Of a stretch of DNA of 64,000 bases, positions 35,738-42,993 are shown in pieces (the first letter of the stretch is position 1; each line of letters starts with the position of its first letter). Origin of the DNA: Schaedlerella arabinosiphila (GTDB taxonomy: Bacteria; Bacillota; Clostridia; Lachnospirales; Lachnospiraceae). The position numbers and the translations under genes are program-made. The stretch spans positions 4,705,302-4,769,301 of the forward strand of contig NZ_RHJS01000002.1 in assembly GCF_003885045.1 (NCBI RefSeq), read 5' to 3'. Below the pieces are notes generated by a model. That model worked only from the letters and a program-made list of their open reading frames with translations, did no database searches and was not told the DNA's origin.

Positions 35738-35880
35738 TAAAGTATCGTATGAAAAAATGATACGGGTATTGCCCGCATTTAAAATCTGCTTCGCAGATGG
35801 CGGGCAAGCAATCACTTGCTGTGCAAGTGGTTGCATTCAGAAGGCAATCAATTTGCTTCGCAAATTGGTTACAGGTTACG
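35738..35880 (+). promoter_or_regulatory. Stem-rich DNA upstream of Rpn copy 1
   Basis: Several nested stems follow one another. GTATC pairs with GATAC. GCCCGC pairs with GCGGGC around ATCTGC-TTC-GCAGAT. CACTTGC-TGT-GCAAGTG is extended by GCAA/TTGC. CAATTTGC-TTC-GCAAATTG is the last. The same cluster precedes copy 2. It ends about 100 bases before the gene's promoter, so it is either a separate RNA or a fold-back DNA site. Confidence 0.6.
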
Positions 35881-35976
35881 AAGGGAGGAGATGATATGAT
35901 GGTTATATAATGGAATTTATGGTCATTTGGTTCACCTTTCACAGGTGTCCATGAAGCACGCAATTCGGAATTGAAC

Positions 35977-36005
35977 TTGTATTCCGGCAGTCGATGAACT
36001 ATAAT
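35977..36005 (+). promoter_or_regulatory. Promoter of Rpn copy 1
   Basis: TTGTAT and a perfect TATAAT are 17 bases apart, 27 bases before the ATG. The identical pair precedes copy 2 (TATAAT near 37834). The leader is short and carries a weak ribosome site, CGAGGAAAATGA. Confidence 0.65.
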
Positions 36006-36031
36006 ATAATTGAAACCAACGAGGAAAATGA

Positions 36032-36958
36032 ATGGGACAAAAAGATATCGTAGAAAAAAATTTAGAGGATTATAACGATGTGTTCTCTGACATCGTTAAC
36101 GGATTCGTGTTTTGCGGAAAGAGGACGGTTAAGTCCAGAGACTTGAGATCTTTAAAGGTCAGATCTCAGTATAAGGCGGATAAAGGAAGTCTGCATGAGG
36201 AAGAACGAGACAATGCGAAATACTGGTCTGTCGGCAAGGTAAAGATTGCCATTTTGGGCCTGGAGAATCAAACGAATCCGGACAAAGATATGCCTTTCCG
36301 GATCATCGGATATGACGGCGCTGCTTATCGGTCGCAGCTTCTTGATGAGAACTCAAAAGGGCGCTGCCCGGTGCTGAGCATCGTCCTGTATTTTGGCGAA
36401 TCCCGCTGGAGCGGCCCCAGATCCATAAAAGAAATGGTTGAGATTCCCGAAGGATTGGAAGAATATGTCAATGACTATAAGCTTCATATATTCGAGATCG
36501 CGTATTTGACAGAGGATCAGGTAAAGCTATTCAGGAGTGATTTTCGGATTGTGGCGGATTACTTCGTACAGAAGCGGAAAAACAAAACTTATATTCCCAG
36601 CAAAAAGACGATAAAGCATGTGGATGCCATGCTGAAATTTATGTCAGTCATGACCGGGGATGAAAGATTTTTAGAAGCACAGAAGGTAAAAACTACAGGA
36701 GGTGAGCCGAATATGTGTGAGATATTGGATCAGGTTGAGAACAGAGGGATTCAGAAGGGGATAAAGTTGATGCAGGGCGAGAATGATATACTGCGCGCGG
36801 AAAGAGATGCCGCGCTTGCCGAGAAAGCTGCCGCACTTAGTGAAAAAGACACCGCCCTTACTGAAAAGGACGCCGCCCTTACTGAGCTTGTTCAAAAGGA
36901 TGCCGCCCTTGCCAGAGCAATGGAATTATTGAAGAAGCATCATATCGCATTTGCATGA
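36032..36958 (+). CDS. Rpn-type PD-(D/E)XK nuclease/putative transposase, copy 1
   Basis: A 308-residue protein of the transposase_31/Rpn class. The N-terminal domain has IAILGLENQTNPDKDMPFR (ENQ at 78-80), the ExQ form of the PD-(D/E)XK site, followed by IIGYDGAAYRSQL and VLSIVLYFGESRW. Related E. coli RpnA is a DNA endonuclease promoting RecA-independent recombination. The C-terminus after QKGIKLMQGEND is a coiled coil of seven-residue units (EKDAALT type) ending in MELLKKHHIAFA. It is about 97% identical to copy 2 and one heptad shorter. Function here is inferred. Confidence 0.82.
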   Translation: MGQKDIVEKNLEDYNDVFSDIVNGFVFCGKRTVKSRDLRSLKVRSQYKADKGSLHEEERDNAKYWSVGKVKIAILGLENQTNPDKDMPFRIIGYDGAAYRSQLLDENSKGRCPVLSIVLYFGESRWSGPRSIKEMVEIPEGLEEYVNDYKLHIFEIAYLTEDQVKLFRSDFRIVADYFVQKRKNKTYIPSKKTIKHVDAMLKFMSVMTGDERFLEAQKVKTTGGEPNMCEILDQVENRGIQKGIKLMQGENDILRAERDAALAEKAAALSEKDTALTEKDAALTELVQKDAALARAMELLKKHHIAFA

Positions 36959-37123
36959 TAAATCCCAAATACTTGATTGCCGTTTTAACTCTGGAAGTGG
37001 AAGCCAAAAGAAAAGCTGCAATTGGGATGGATTCAATGGCATGCTAAAGGAGTACCCATTAGCAAGGCCAGGAATCTATGTAAACGCGTGTGCAAGATCG
37101 TTGTGAACAATTCGTCTTGCAAG

Positions 37124-37195
37124 GAGCCCGGTGCGGGAAAGCTGCACGCCGGGTTCTGGGAGGGGCATACCCCGTAAGGGGCATGTCTACTCGAC
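37124..37195 (+). ncRNA. Group II intron 3' remnant (domains V-VI)
   Basis: Domain V is at 37124-37156. GAGCCCGG pairs with CCGGGTTC with the hallmark G-U at the third pair of the AGC triad. A two-base CG bulge and an upper stem TGCGG/GCTGCA with a GAAA-type cap complete it. Domain VI follows: CATACCCC-GTAA-GGGGCATG with a mismatched A as branch candidate, then a 3' end like TCTACTCGAC. No reverse-transcriptase gene remains upstream, only about 110 bases that may be the decayed end of domain IV. It is a dead fragment. Confidence 0.65.
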
Positions 37196-37484
37196 CACAC
37201 AGTAACAGGAAAATTCTTATTTTTTGAAAAAGAAATTGCTTTTTATTTCCGGATATGCTAAAGTAAATGCATCTCGCAATGATATTTCCTCTGTCAAGCA
37301 GACAGAGGAACGATCACTGCAGGTGCATTTTTCAAACATTCTATCAATCTACAATGAAAATGTCTTTTTATTTTCAGGGCTGTATCGCCTTTACTTCAAT
37401 GTTTGAAACAGTTTTTTATTAAGAGTTCAGAATAACAACTGTTTTTACAGCGGATACTTCGTGTATTTATGTTCTGAGCCGCAC
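37196..37484. other. Spacer between the Rpn copies
   Basis: AT-rich DNA with no supported gene. An inverted word pair CCTCTGTC/GACAGAGG at about 37289-37312 forms a small hairpin. A TTTCAAACATT/AATGTTTGAAA pair (about 37329-37340 and 37400-37409) spans a short open frame of no recognisable product. Confidence 0.4.
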
Positions 37485-37517
37485 TTACAGTTCACTGGCC
37501 AGCCGGTAAACTGTAAC
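37485..37517. repeat. GTTAC palindrome (copy H) at the head of Rpn copy 2
   Basis: TTACAGTTCACTGGCC...GGTAAACTGTAAC, near-symmetrical over 33 bp. Its right half is identical to the DNA at the IS border before Rpn copy 1, showing that copy 1 lost its left half to the IS event. Confidence 0.7.
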
Positions 37518-37726
37518 GGTAGTGTAAAGTATCGTATGAAAAAATGATACGGGTATTGCCCGCATTTAAAATCTGCTTCGCAGATGGCGGGCAAGCAATC
37601 ACTTGCTGTGCAAGTGGTTGCATTCAGAAGGCAATCAATTTGCTTCGCAAATTGGTTACAGGTTACGAAGGGAGGAGATGATATGATGGTTATATAATGG
37701 AATTTATGGTCATTTGGTTCACCTTT

Positions 37727-37781
37727 CACAGGTGGTTACAGTTCGCGGCTGGTTGGGCCGTGAACTGTAACACCACAGGTG
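37727..37781. repeat. Inserted GTTAC palindrome (copy I) with 8-bp direct repeats
   Basis: Positions 37735-37771 are the 37-bp palindrome GTTACAGTTCGCGG...CCGTGAACTGTAAC, plus AC. It is flanked by CACAGGTG at 37727-37734 and 37774-37781. Copy 1 has a single uninterrupted CACAGGTG at 35940-35947. The insertion is therefore 39 bp plus an 8-bp duplication, 47 bp in all, matching the offset between copies. This is what transposition with target duplication would leave. Confidence 0.85.
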
Positions 37782-37865
37782 TCCATGAAGCACGCAATTC
37801 GGAATTGAACTTGTATTCCGGCAGTCGATGAACTATAATATAATAGAAACCAACGAGGAAAATGA

Positions 37866-38813
37866 ATGGGACAAAAAGATATCGTAGAAAAAAATTTAGA
37901 GGATTATAACGATGTATTCTCTGACATCGTTAACGGATTCGTCTTTTGCGGAAAGCGGACGGTTAAGTCCAGAGACTTGAGATCTTTAAAGGTCAGATCT
38001 CAGTATAAGGCGGATAAAGGAAGTCTGCATGAGGAAGAACGAGACAATGCGAAATACTGGTCTGTCGGCAAGGTAAAGATTGCCATTTTGGGACTGGAGA
38101 ATCAAACGAATCCGGACAAAGATATGCCTTTCCGGGTCATTGGATATGACGGCGCTGCCTATCGGTCGCAGCTTCTTGATGAGAACTCAAAAGGGCGCTG
38201 CCCGGTGCTGAGCATCGTCCTGTATTTTGGCGAATCCCGCTGGAGCGGACCCAGATCCATAAAAGAAATGGTTGAGATTCCCGAAGGATTGGAAGAATAT
38301 GTCAATGACTATAAGCTTCATATATTCGAGATCGCGTATTTGACAGAGGAGCAGGTAAAGCTATTCAGGAGTGATTTTCGGATTGTGGCGGATTACTTCG
38401 TACAGAAGCGGAAAAACAAAACTTATATTCCCAGCAAAAAGACGATAAAGCATGTGGATGCCATGCTGAAATTTATGTCAGTCATGACCGGGGATGAAAG
38501 ATTTTTAGAAGCACAGAAGGTAAAAACTACAGGAGGTGAGCCGAATATGTGTGAGATATTGGATCAGGTTGAGAACAGAGGGATTCAGAAGGGGATAAAG
38601 CTGATGCAGGGCGAGAATGATGTGCTGCGCGCGGAAAGAGATGCCGCGCTTGCTGAGATAGCTGAAGCACTTACTGAAAAAGCTGCCGCACTTACTGAAA
38701 AGGATGCTGCACTTACCGAAAAAGACGCCGCACTTACTGAGCTTGTTCAAAAGGAAGCCGACCTTGCCAGGGCAATGGAATTATTGAAGAAGCATCATAT
38801 CGCATTTGCATGA
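37866..38813 (+). CDS. Rpn-type PD-(D/E)XK nuclease/putative transposase, copy 2
   Basis: A 315-residue near-identical paralogue of copy 1. It keeps the same ENQ active-site segment at 78-80, the FGESRW strand and the conserved RKNKTYIPSKKT region. The C-terminal coiled coil has one more seven-residue unit (EIAEALT, EKAAALT, EKDAALT twice, ELVQKEADL), so the heptad block behaves as a 21-bp variable repeat. The N-terminal 240 residues differ only by conservative changes such as I/V and D/E, suggesting recent duplication and continued selection. It probably forms oligomers with copy 1. Confidence 0.82.
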   Translation: MGQKDIVEKNLEDYNDVFSDIVNGFVFCGKRTVKSRDLRSLKVRSQYKADKGSLHEEERDNAKYWSVGKVKIAILGLENQTNPDKDMPFRVIGYDGAAYRSQLLDENSKGRCPVLSIVLYFGESRWSGPRSIKEMVEIPEGLEEYVNDYKLHIFEIAYLTEEQVKLFRSDFRIVADYFVQKRKNKTYIPSKKTIKHVDAMLKFMSVMTGDERFLEAQKVKTTGGEPNMCEILDQVENRGIQKGIKLMQGENDVLRAERDAALAEIAEALTEKAAALTEKDAALTEKDAALTELVQKEADLARAMELLKKHHIAFA

Positions 38814-38827
38814 TAAATCCCAGATAC

Positions 38828-38880
38828 TTTATTCCCGCGAAGCAACGAGCCAAGTAGCCATGCTTGCATGGATCTTTGGC
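38828..38880. repeat. 53-bp dispersed repeat with a CCATGC/GCATGG centre (copy a)
   Basis: TTTATTCCCGCGAAGCAACG ... TGGATCTTTGGC, 50 of 53 bases identical to 48541-48593. The centre CCATGC-TT-GCATGG is a perfect palindrome here. In Rpn copy 1 the corresponding site has only GAT, so this is a clean insertion or excision polymorphism of about 51 bp. One frame reads SREATSQVAMLAWIF, which is a by-product rather than a gene. Confidence 0.75.
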
Positions 38881-38963
38881 AAATGCCGTTTTAACTCTGG
38901 AACTGGAAGTCAAAAGCTTCCAGTTCCATTTTTTTCCAGTCACTGCATTGACCGACAGCCTTA

Positions 38964-40985
38964 TTACAACACAGCAATCCTCACATCATACTTCCCCAGC
39001 ATTTCCCCTTCCTCCATCGTCTGTCCCGACAGCAGATCCTTCTTCCCGGCAAATACCGTCGGCAGCGGAAGCTCCTGATCCTTGAAGTTCATCACAAAAT
39101 AGACCGCCCCCGCATCCGAAATTCGTCTCGTCACTTCCAGTTCTGTTTCTTCCCCGATCACGGAAGCAACACCCGCCCCATCGCAGGCCAGATCCAGCAC
39201 TTTCGCAAGCCCGTCCTCAGACAGCACGCTTCCTACATAGTACGTGTATCCCTTTCCAAACGCATTTTTCGTAACAGCCGGAGTACCCGCATAAAAATTA
39301 CTCCCGTACCGGGCGATCTCCTCGGCGCCTTCCAGATGAAGGATATCGCACAGCAGTCCGCAGCAGGCCTTTGTCCCGTCGGTAAACAGGATTTCATTGG
39401 ACTGTTCCGGCGCCAGCGCGTCGATCTCCTCCGCCCAGATACCCGCCAGAGCGCGCAGTGGCCCCGGGTAGCCGCCCAGATGTACGTTGTCGGACTCATT
39501 TACAATGCCGCTCATAAATCCGGTGACCAGGGTGCCGCCTTCCGCCACATAGCGTTCCAGGGCCTTAGCCATGCCCTCCTTCACCATGTACAGCACCGGC
39601 GCCGCCACCAGGTCGTATCTGGAAAAATCCGCATCCACAGGGATCAGATCGACGGACATATTTTTGCTGTAAAAATATTCATAATATCTGGTGATCTGAT
39701 CCACGTATTTCAGGTCTTTGTTGGGGCCGCTTGTATATTCCAGCGCCCAGTAATTGTCCCAGTCGAACATGATTCCCACCTTCGATTCCGTTTTCGATCC
39801 GATGATGGAGTCTCCGATCCGATTCAGTTCTTCCCCGAGCTGCGCCACCTCCCGGAATACCCGGGTCTGGTCGGAGCCTGCATGCCCGATCACCGCTCCG
39901 TGGAACTTCTCACATCCGCCCACCGATCTGCGGAGCTGGAAAAACTGGATCGTATCTGCGCCGTGGGCAACGGTCTGCCAGCTCTGGGCCCGCATCTGCC
40001 CCGGTTTTTTCAGGGAATTGTAGGGCTGCCAGTTCTGCTGGCTGGGGGTCTGCTCCATCAGCATGAAGGGCGCGTTTTTCAATCCGCGCATCAGGTCATG
40101 CCACATGGCGACCGTGCTCCATGGGGTATCATAGCTGGGATAATTGTCCCAGGAAACAATGTCCATCTCCTTCGCCCATTTAAAATAATCCAGTCCTTTA
40201 TACGTACCCATCAGATTCGTGGTGACCAGCGTATCCCTGTCATACTGCTGGATGGTATCCCGCTCCAGCCGGAAATTATCCAGAATGCTGTCCGAGTTGA
40301 ACCGCCGGTAGTCAATAGATATCCCCGCAAACGCGGTTTTTTCATTTCCCGGCTCTTCCTCTCCTTCAATCCCCTCACTGAGGGCATTTGGCAGCACGAC
40401 CTCGTCCCAGTCGTAAATATTGTGGCCCCAGAAGGTCAGATTCCACGCCTTGTTCAGCGCTTCGATGGTTCCGTACTTTTTCCGCAGCCAGACCCGAAAT
40501 GCTTTCTCACAGTTCTCACAATAGCATTCCCCGCCGTATTCATTGTTGATATGCCAGCACACTACATGTTCATGACTGCCGTAACGCTCTGCCAGGCGGG
40601 CCGTCAGCTCCTTCACAAAATGCCGGTACACCGGGCTGTTGGGACAGGCGTTGTGCCGCTGGCCGAACTTGTGGCGGCGGCCTTCATAATCCACCCGCGC
40701 CACCTCCGGATAACGCTTCACCATCCAGGCCGGAAGGGCCGCCGTGGAGGTTGCCAGCACAATCTGTTTTCCCGCCTTAGCCAGAGTATCCACGATCTCA
40801 TCCAGCTCCCGGAAGTCGTAAACCTCCTCCGCCGGCTGGATTCTGGCCCAGGAAAATACATTGATCGTCGCGCTGTTGATCCCCGCCTTGTCAAACAGTT
40901 CCATGTCCTGCTGCCAGACGTCCTTCGGCCACTGCTCCGGATTATAATCGCCGCCGTACAGCATTTTATTAAATTTTGCTTTCAT
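38964..40985 (-). CDS. GH42 beta-galactosidase
   Basis: A 673-residue family 42 glycoside hydrolase, full length. The start KMLYGGDYNPEQWPKDVWQQ is typical. The acid/base Glu is E149 in CWHINNEYGG and the nucleophile is E311 in FMLMEQTPSQQNW. Zn-site cysteines are at C114, C154, C156 and C159 (HNACPN, ECYCENC). A trimerisation domain (VGIMFDWDNYWALEY) and C-terminal beta domain follow. There is no signal peptide, so it acts on imported beta-galactosides in the cytoplasm. It lies divergent from an AraC regulator, beyond which is a YtfQ-type importer, suggesting uptake of galactosides or galactose-derived sugars. Confidence 0.95.
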   Translation of the reverse strand: MKAKFNKMLYGGDYNPEQWPKDVWQQDMELFDKAGINSATINVFSWARIQPAEEVYDFRELDEIVDTLAKAGKQIVLATSTAALPAWMVKRYPEVARVDYEGRRHKFGQRHNACPNSPVYRHFVKELTARLAERYGSHEHVVCWHINNEYGGECYCENCEKAFRVWLRKKYGTIEALNKAWNLTFWGHNIYDWDEVVLPNALSEGIEGEEEPGNEKTAFAGISIDYRRFNSDSILDNFRLERDTIQQYDRDTLVTTNLMGTYKGLDYFKWAKEMDIVSWDNYPSYDTPWSTVAMWHDLMRGLKNAPFMLMEQTPSQQNWQPYNSLKKPGQMRAQSWQTVAHGADTIQFFQLRRSVGGCEKFHGAVIGHAGSDQTRVFREVAQLGEELNRIGDSIIGSKTESKVGIMFDWDNYWALEYTSGPNKDLKYVDQITRYYEYFYSKNMSVDLIPVDADFSRYDLVAAPVLYMVKEGMAKALERYVAEGGTLVTGFMSGIVNESDNVHLGGYPGPLRALAGIWAEEIDALAPEQSNEILFTDGTKACCGLLCDILHLEGAEEIARYGSNFYAGTPAVTKNAFGKGYTYYVGSVLSEDGLAKVLDLACDGAGVASVIGEETELEVTRRISDAGAVYFVMNFKDQELPLPTVFAGKKDLLSGQTMEEGEMLGKYDVRIAVL

Positions 40986-41029
40986 CGTTCTATACCTCCG
41001 CTCTTAGATTTTTGCTTTTCGGTATTTTC

Positions 41030-41056
41030 ATTATAATCTTTCTTTCAGTGAGAAAG
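41030..41056 (-). promoter_or_regulatory. GH42 promoter with an upstream inverted repeat
   Basis: The minus-strand -10 is a perfect TATAAT (41035-41030) but no good -35 is present. CTTTCT-TTCAGTG-AGAAAG (41038-41056) covers the -35 position. A weak promoter with an adjacent inverted repeat fits control by the divergent AraC protein. Confidence 0.5.
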
Positions 41057-41112
41057 TATGGTAAGGTAAGCTAAAAAGTATAAATTTTCGAAACAGATAA
41101 CGGAGGGATCAC

Positions 41113-41949
41113 ATGCCTATTTATTTCAAGCTTTCCATACAGGAGCTGCCCCTGACCATTGACAGCATCGGCAACCGCTGGACCCAGGACTCCATTACCC
41201 GTCCAAGGGGCTTTCCCCTGTACCACTGGCTCCAGACAGAAAAGGGCGAGGGGACGGTCACGCTGGCCGGGGAAGCGTTCGTCCTAAAGCCCGGAGAAGG
41301 ACTCCTGATCGCCCCCCATACGCCCCACCGCTACCGCAACAACACAGAGATCTGGACCACCTCTTTCCTGACCTTCGGCGGAACACTGGCAAATGATATC
41401 CGCAAAATCTGCGGGGATTCCGCCTGCCTTTTCATCGACGCCGAGGAAGGCCGGTATTTTCAGGACTGGATTGACCGGACGCTTGAAGCTTACCTGGAAA
41501 ACCGCCTGGACGACTTAAGCCTGTCCGTCCAGTGCTATGAATTTTTGATGCATTTTTCCAATCTTTATATGAACCATTCCCAGACGGAACACCCGCTGTA
41601 CCTGCAGTATGTGTCGCCGGTAATAGAAAGAATTGAAACAGATCCTGCCGCTGTGCCCGATGTGGAGGGCCTGGCCCGTGAGGTCCATGTCAGCCCCCAG
41701 TACCTCACCCGGCTGTTCCGCCGCTTTACCGGATACTCCGTACAGAACTATATCACCCGTTTTCGAATCAACCGGGCAAAGGAGCTGCTGGTCGGGAAAC
41801 CCTATCTGAAGGTCCAGAGCATCAGCCATATGAGCGGATTTCATGATGTCAGCTACTTTATTTCCGTGTTCCGCCGGCAGACCGGCACAACGCCGAAGCA
41901 GTTCCGGAAGAATTATGGGGTAAATGAAAGCAGGGCACACCTGGAGTAA
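41113..41949 (+). CDS. AraC-family regulator with cupin sensor
   Basis: A 278-residue regulator. The N-terminal cupin (GEGTVTLAGEAFVLKPGEGLLIAPHTPH near 40-70) should bind a sugar. The C-terminal double helix-turn-helix has VEGLAREVHVSPQYLTRLFR (near 190-210) and VQSISHMSGFHDVSYFISVFRRQTG (near 238-262). The start follows CGGAGGGATCAC. It is divergent from the GH42 gene and convergent with the importer genes, so it most likely activates GH42. Confidence 0.92.
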   Translation: MPIYFKLSIQELPLTIDSIGNRWTQDSITRPRGFPLYHWLQTEKGEGTVTLAGEAFVLKPGEGLLIAPHTPHRYRNNTEIWTTSFLTFGGTLANDIRKICGDSACLFIDAEEGRYFQDWIDRTLEAYLENRLDDLSLSVQCYEFLMHFSNLYMNHSQTEHPLYLQYVSPVIERIETDPAAVPDVEGLAREVHVSPQYLTRLFRRFTGYSVQNYITRFRINRAKELLVGKPYLKVQSISHMSGFHDVSYFISVFRRQTGTTPKQFRKNYGVNESRAHLE

Positions 41950-41979
41950 GTGTGCCCTGCGACTAAACCCGCCACATCC

Positions 41980-42993
41980 CTATTTCTTCTTTTTCAGCAT
42001 CGCCAGCACCGACTGCAGCACAATAAAGAAGCAAAGCAGCGCCGCAATGGTAATCCTGGTCCACCAGGAGGACAGCGTCCCCTGGAATGTAATAAACGCT
42101 TCAATCGTAGCCTTGATCAGCACGCCGAACAGGGTCCCGATCACATTGCCCACGCCTCCTGTCAGCAGCGTGCCGCCGATCACCGCGGAGGCGATCGCGT
42201 CCATCTCAAAGCCCTTGGCCTGCTCCACAAAGCCGCCCAGGGTATTCAGGCAGAACAGGATGCTTCCCACGCCGCACAGAAACCCGTCCAGCATGTACGC
42301 CTTCAGCTTCACGCGCCGCACGTTCAGTCCCATCATCAGCGCCGACTGCTCATTTCCGCCGACCGCATAGATGCTGCGCCCGAACTTCGTATATTTCAGC
42401 ATGATAAATGCCCCGGCCAGCAGGAGCAGCGCGATCACCACGGTAGGATATACATAAGGGTAGATCATCTCGCCCTTTCGGTTTACATGGCCGCCGAACG
42501 GGAAGTAAATCTTCATCTTCGCCCATCCCATAAACATCTCATTGCTGATACTGATCATATCCTTGGAGATGATCGCCGTCATCCCCCTTGCAAAAAACAT
42601 GCCTGCCAGAGTCACAATAAACGGCTGGATATCCATATACGCCACAAGAAACCCCTGCACCAGTCCAAATACCACTCCTGTCAAAAGCACGATCAGAACC
42701 GACGGAACCGCGCCCATGCCGGCCCTCTCCATCATCCAGGCCAGCATCATGCAGCCCATGGCCACGAAAGAACCCACGCTGATATCAATGCCCCCTGTGA
42801 TCATAACCACCGTCATACCGATTCCAATCACGATCAGCCCGGCATTGGAAACAAACAGATTCAGGAAGTTCTGGGTTTTCGCAAAGCCCTGATCCTTAAA
42901 AATGACGCACCCCACCGCGTACATTACGAAAAACAGTACAATCGTAATCAAGAGAAGAAAACTGGTCTGGTTCAAAGTAAATTTCTTTTTCAT
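41980..42993 (-). CDS. yjfF: Sugar ABC permease, YjfF-like
   Basis: A 337-residue RbsC-family inner-membrane permease with about 9-10 helices. Markers are MTVVMITGGIDISVGSFVAMG near 58-78, TLAGMFFARGMTAIIS near 130, and the C-terminal AIASAVIGGTLLTGGVGNVIGTLFG. It forms the membrane channel with the YtfT-like protein whose gene ends directly before it, with no gap. Gene order binding protein, ATPase, permease, permease copies the ytfQRT-yjfF galactofuranose importer of E. coli. Confidence 0.88.
   Translation of the reverse strand: MKKKFTLNQTSFLLLITIVLFFVMYAVGCVIFKDQGFAKTQNFLNLFVSNAGLIVIGIGMTVVMITGGIDISVGSFVAMGCMMLAWMMERAGMGAVPSVLIVLLTGVVFGLVQGFLVAYMDIQPFIVTLAGMFFARGMTAIISKDMISISNEMFMGWAKMKIYFPFGGHVNRKGEMIYPYVYPTVVIALLLLAGAFIMLKYTKFGRSIYAVGGNEQSALMMGLNVRRVKLKAYMLDGFLCGVGSILFCLNTLGGFVEQAKGFEMDAIASAVIGGTLLTGGVGNVIGTLFGVLIKATIEAFITFQGTLSSWWTRITIAALLCFFIVLQSVLAMLKKKK

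Larger units (their letters stand above)
35716..37010 (+). repeat. Rpn locus duplication, copy 1
   Basis: This 1.3-kb unit is repeated at 37503-38916. Apart from scattered substitutions the copies differ by exactly three indels: 47 bp (one GTTAC palindrome plus target duplication), 21 bp (one heptad codon block in the gene) and 51 bp (one 53-bp-type repeat downstream). All three are absent from this copy. The unit begins with the right half of a GTTAC palindrome at the IS border. Confidence 0.88.
37503..38916 (+). repeat. Rpn locus duplication, copy 2
   Basis: Second copy of the unit at 35716-37010, offset 1787 bases at its left end. It includes the same stem-rich region (37525-37667), the promoter and the nuclease gene, with all three extra segments: palindrome I, an additional heptad block and the 53-bp repeat at 38828-38880. 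Confidence 0.88.

Noticed and set aside
36800..36920. Rpn heptad repeats considered as a CRISPR or regulatory repeat
   Set aside because: The 21-bp blocks are contiguous and code for a coiled coil. There are no spacers or separate promoter.
35673..37729. Short minus-strand frames over the stem-rich regions upstream of the Rpn genes
   Set aside because: They exist only because hairpin arms lack stops. The product (repeated CNQFAKQID, CLNATTC) has no family resemblance and the region is better read as structured DNA or RNA.
38806..39085. Plus-strand frame reading SREATSQVAMLAWIF
   Set aside because: It is the translation of a dispersed 53-bp repeat that also occurs at 48541-48593 in a different context. 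It is not a gene.
39336..41036. A 566-codon plus-strand frame across the GH42 gene
   Set aside because: It is antisense to a clearly identified beta-galactosidase with both catalytic residues. No start signal or recognisable domain.
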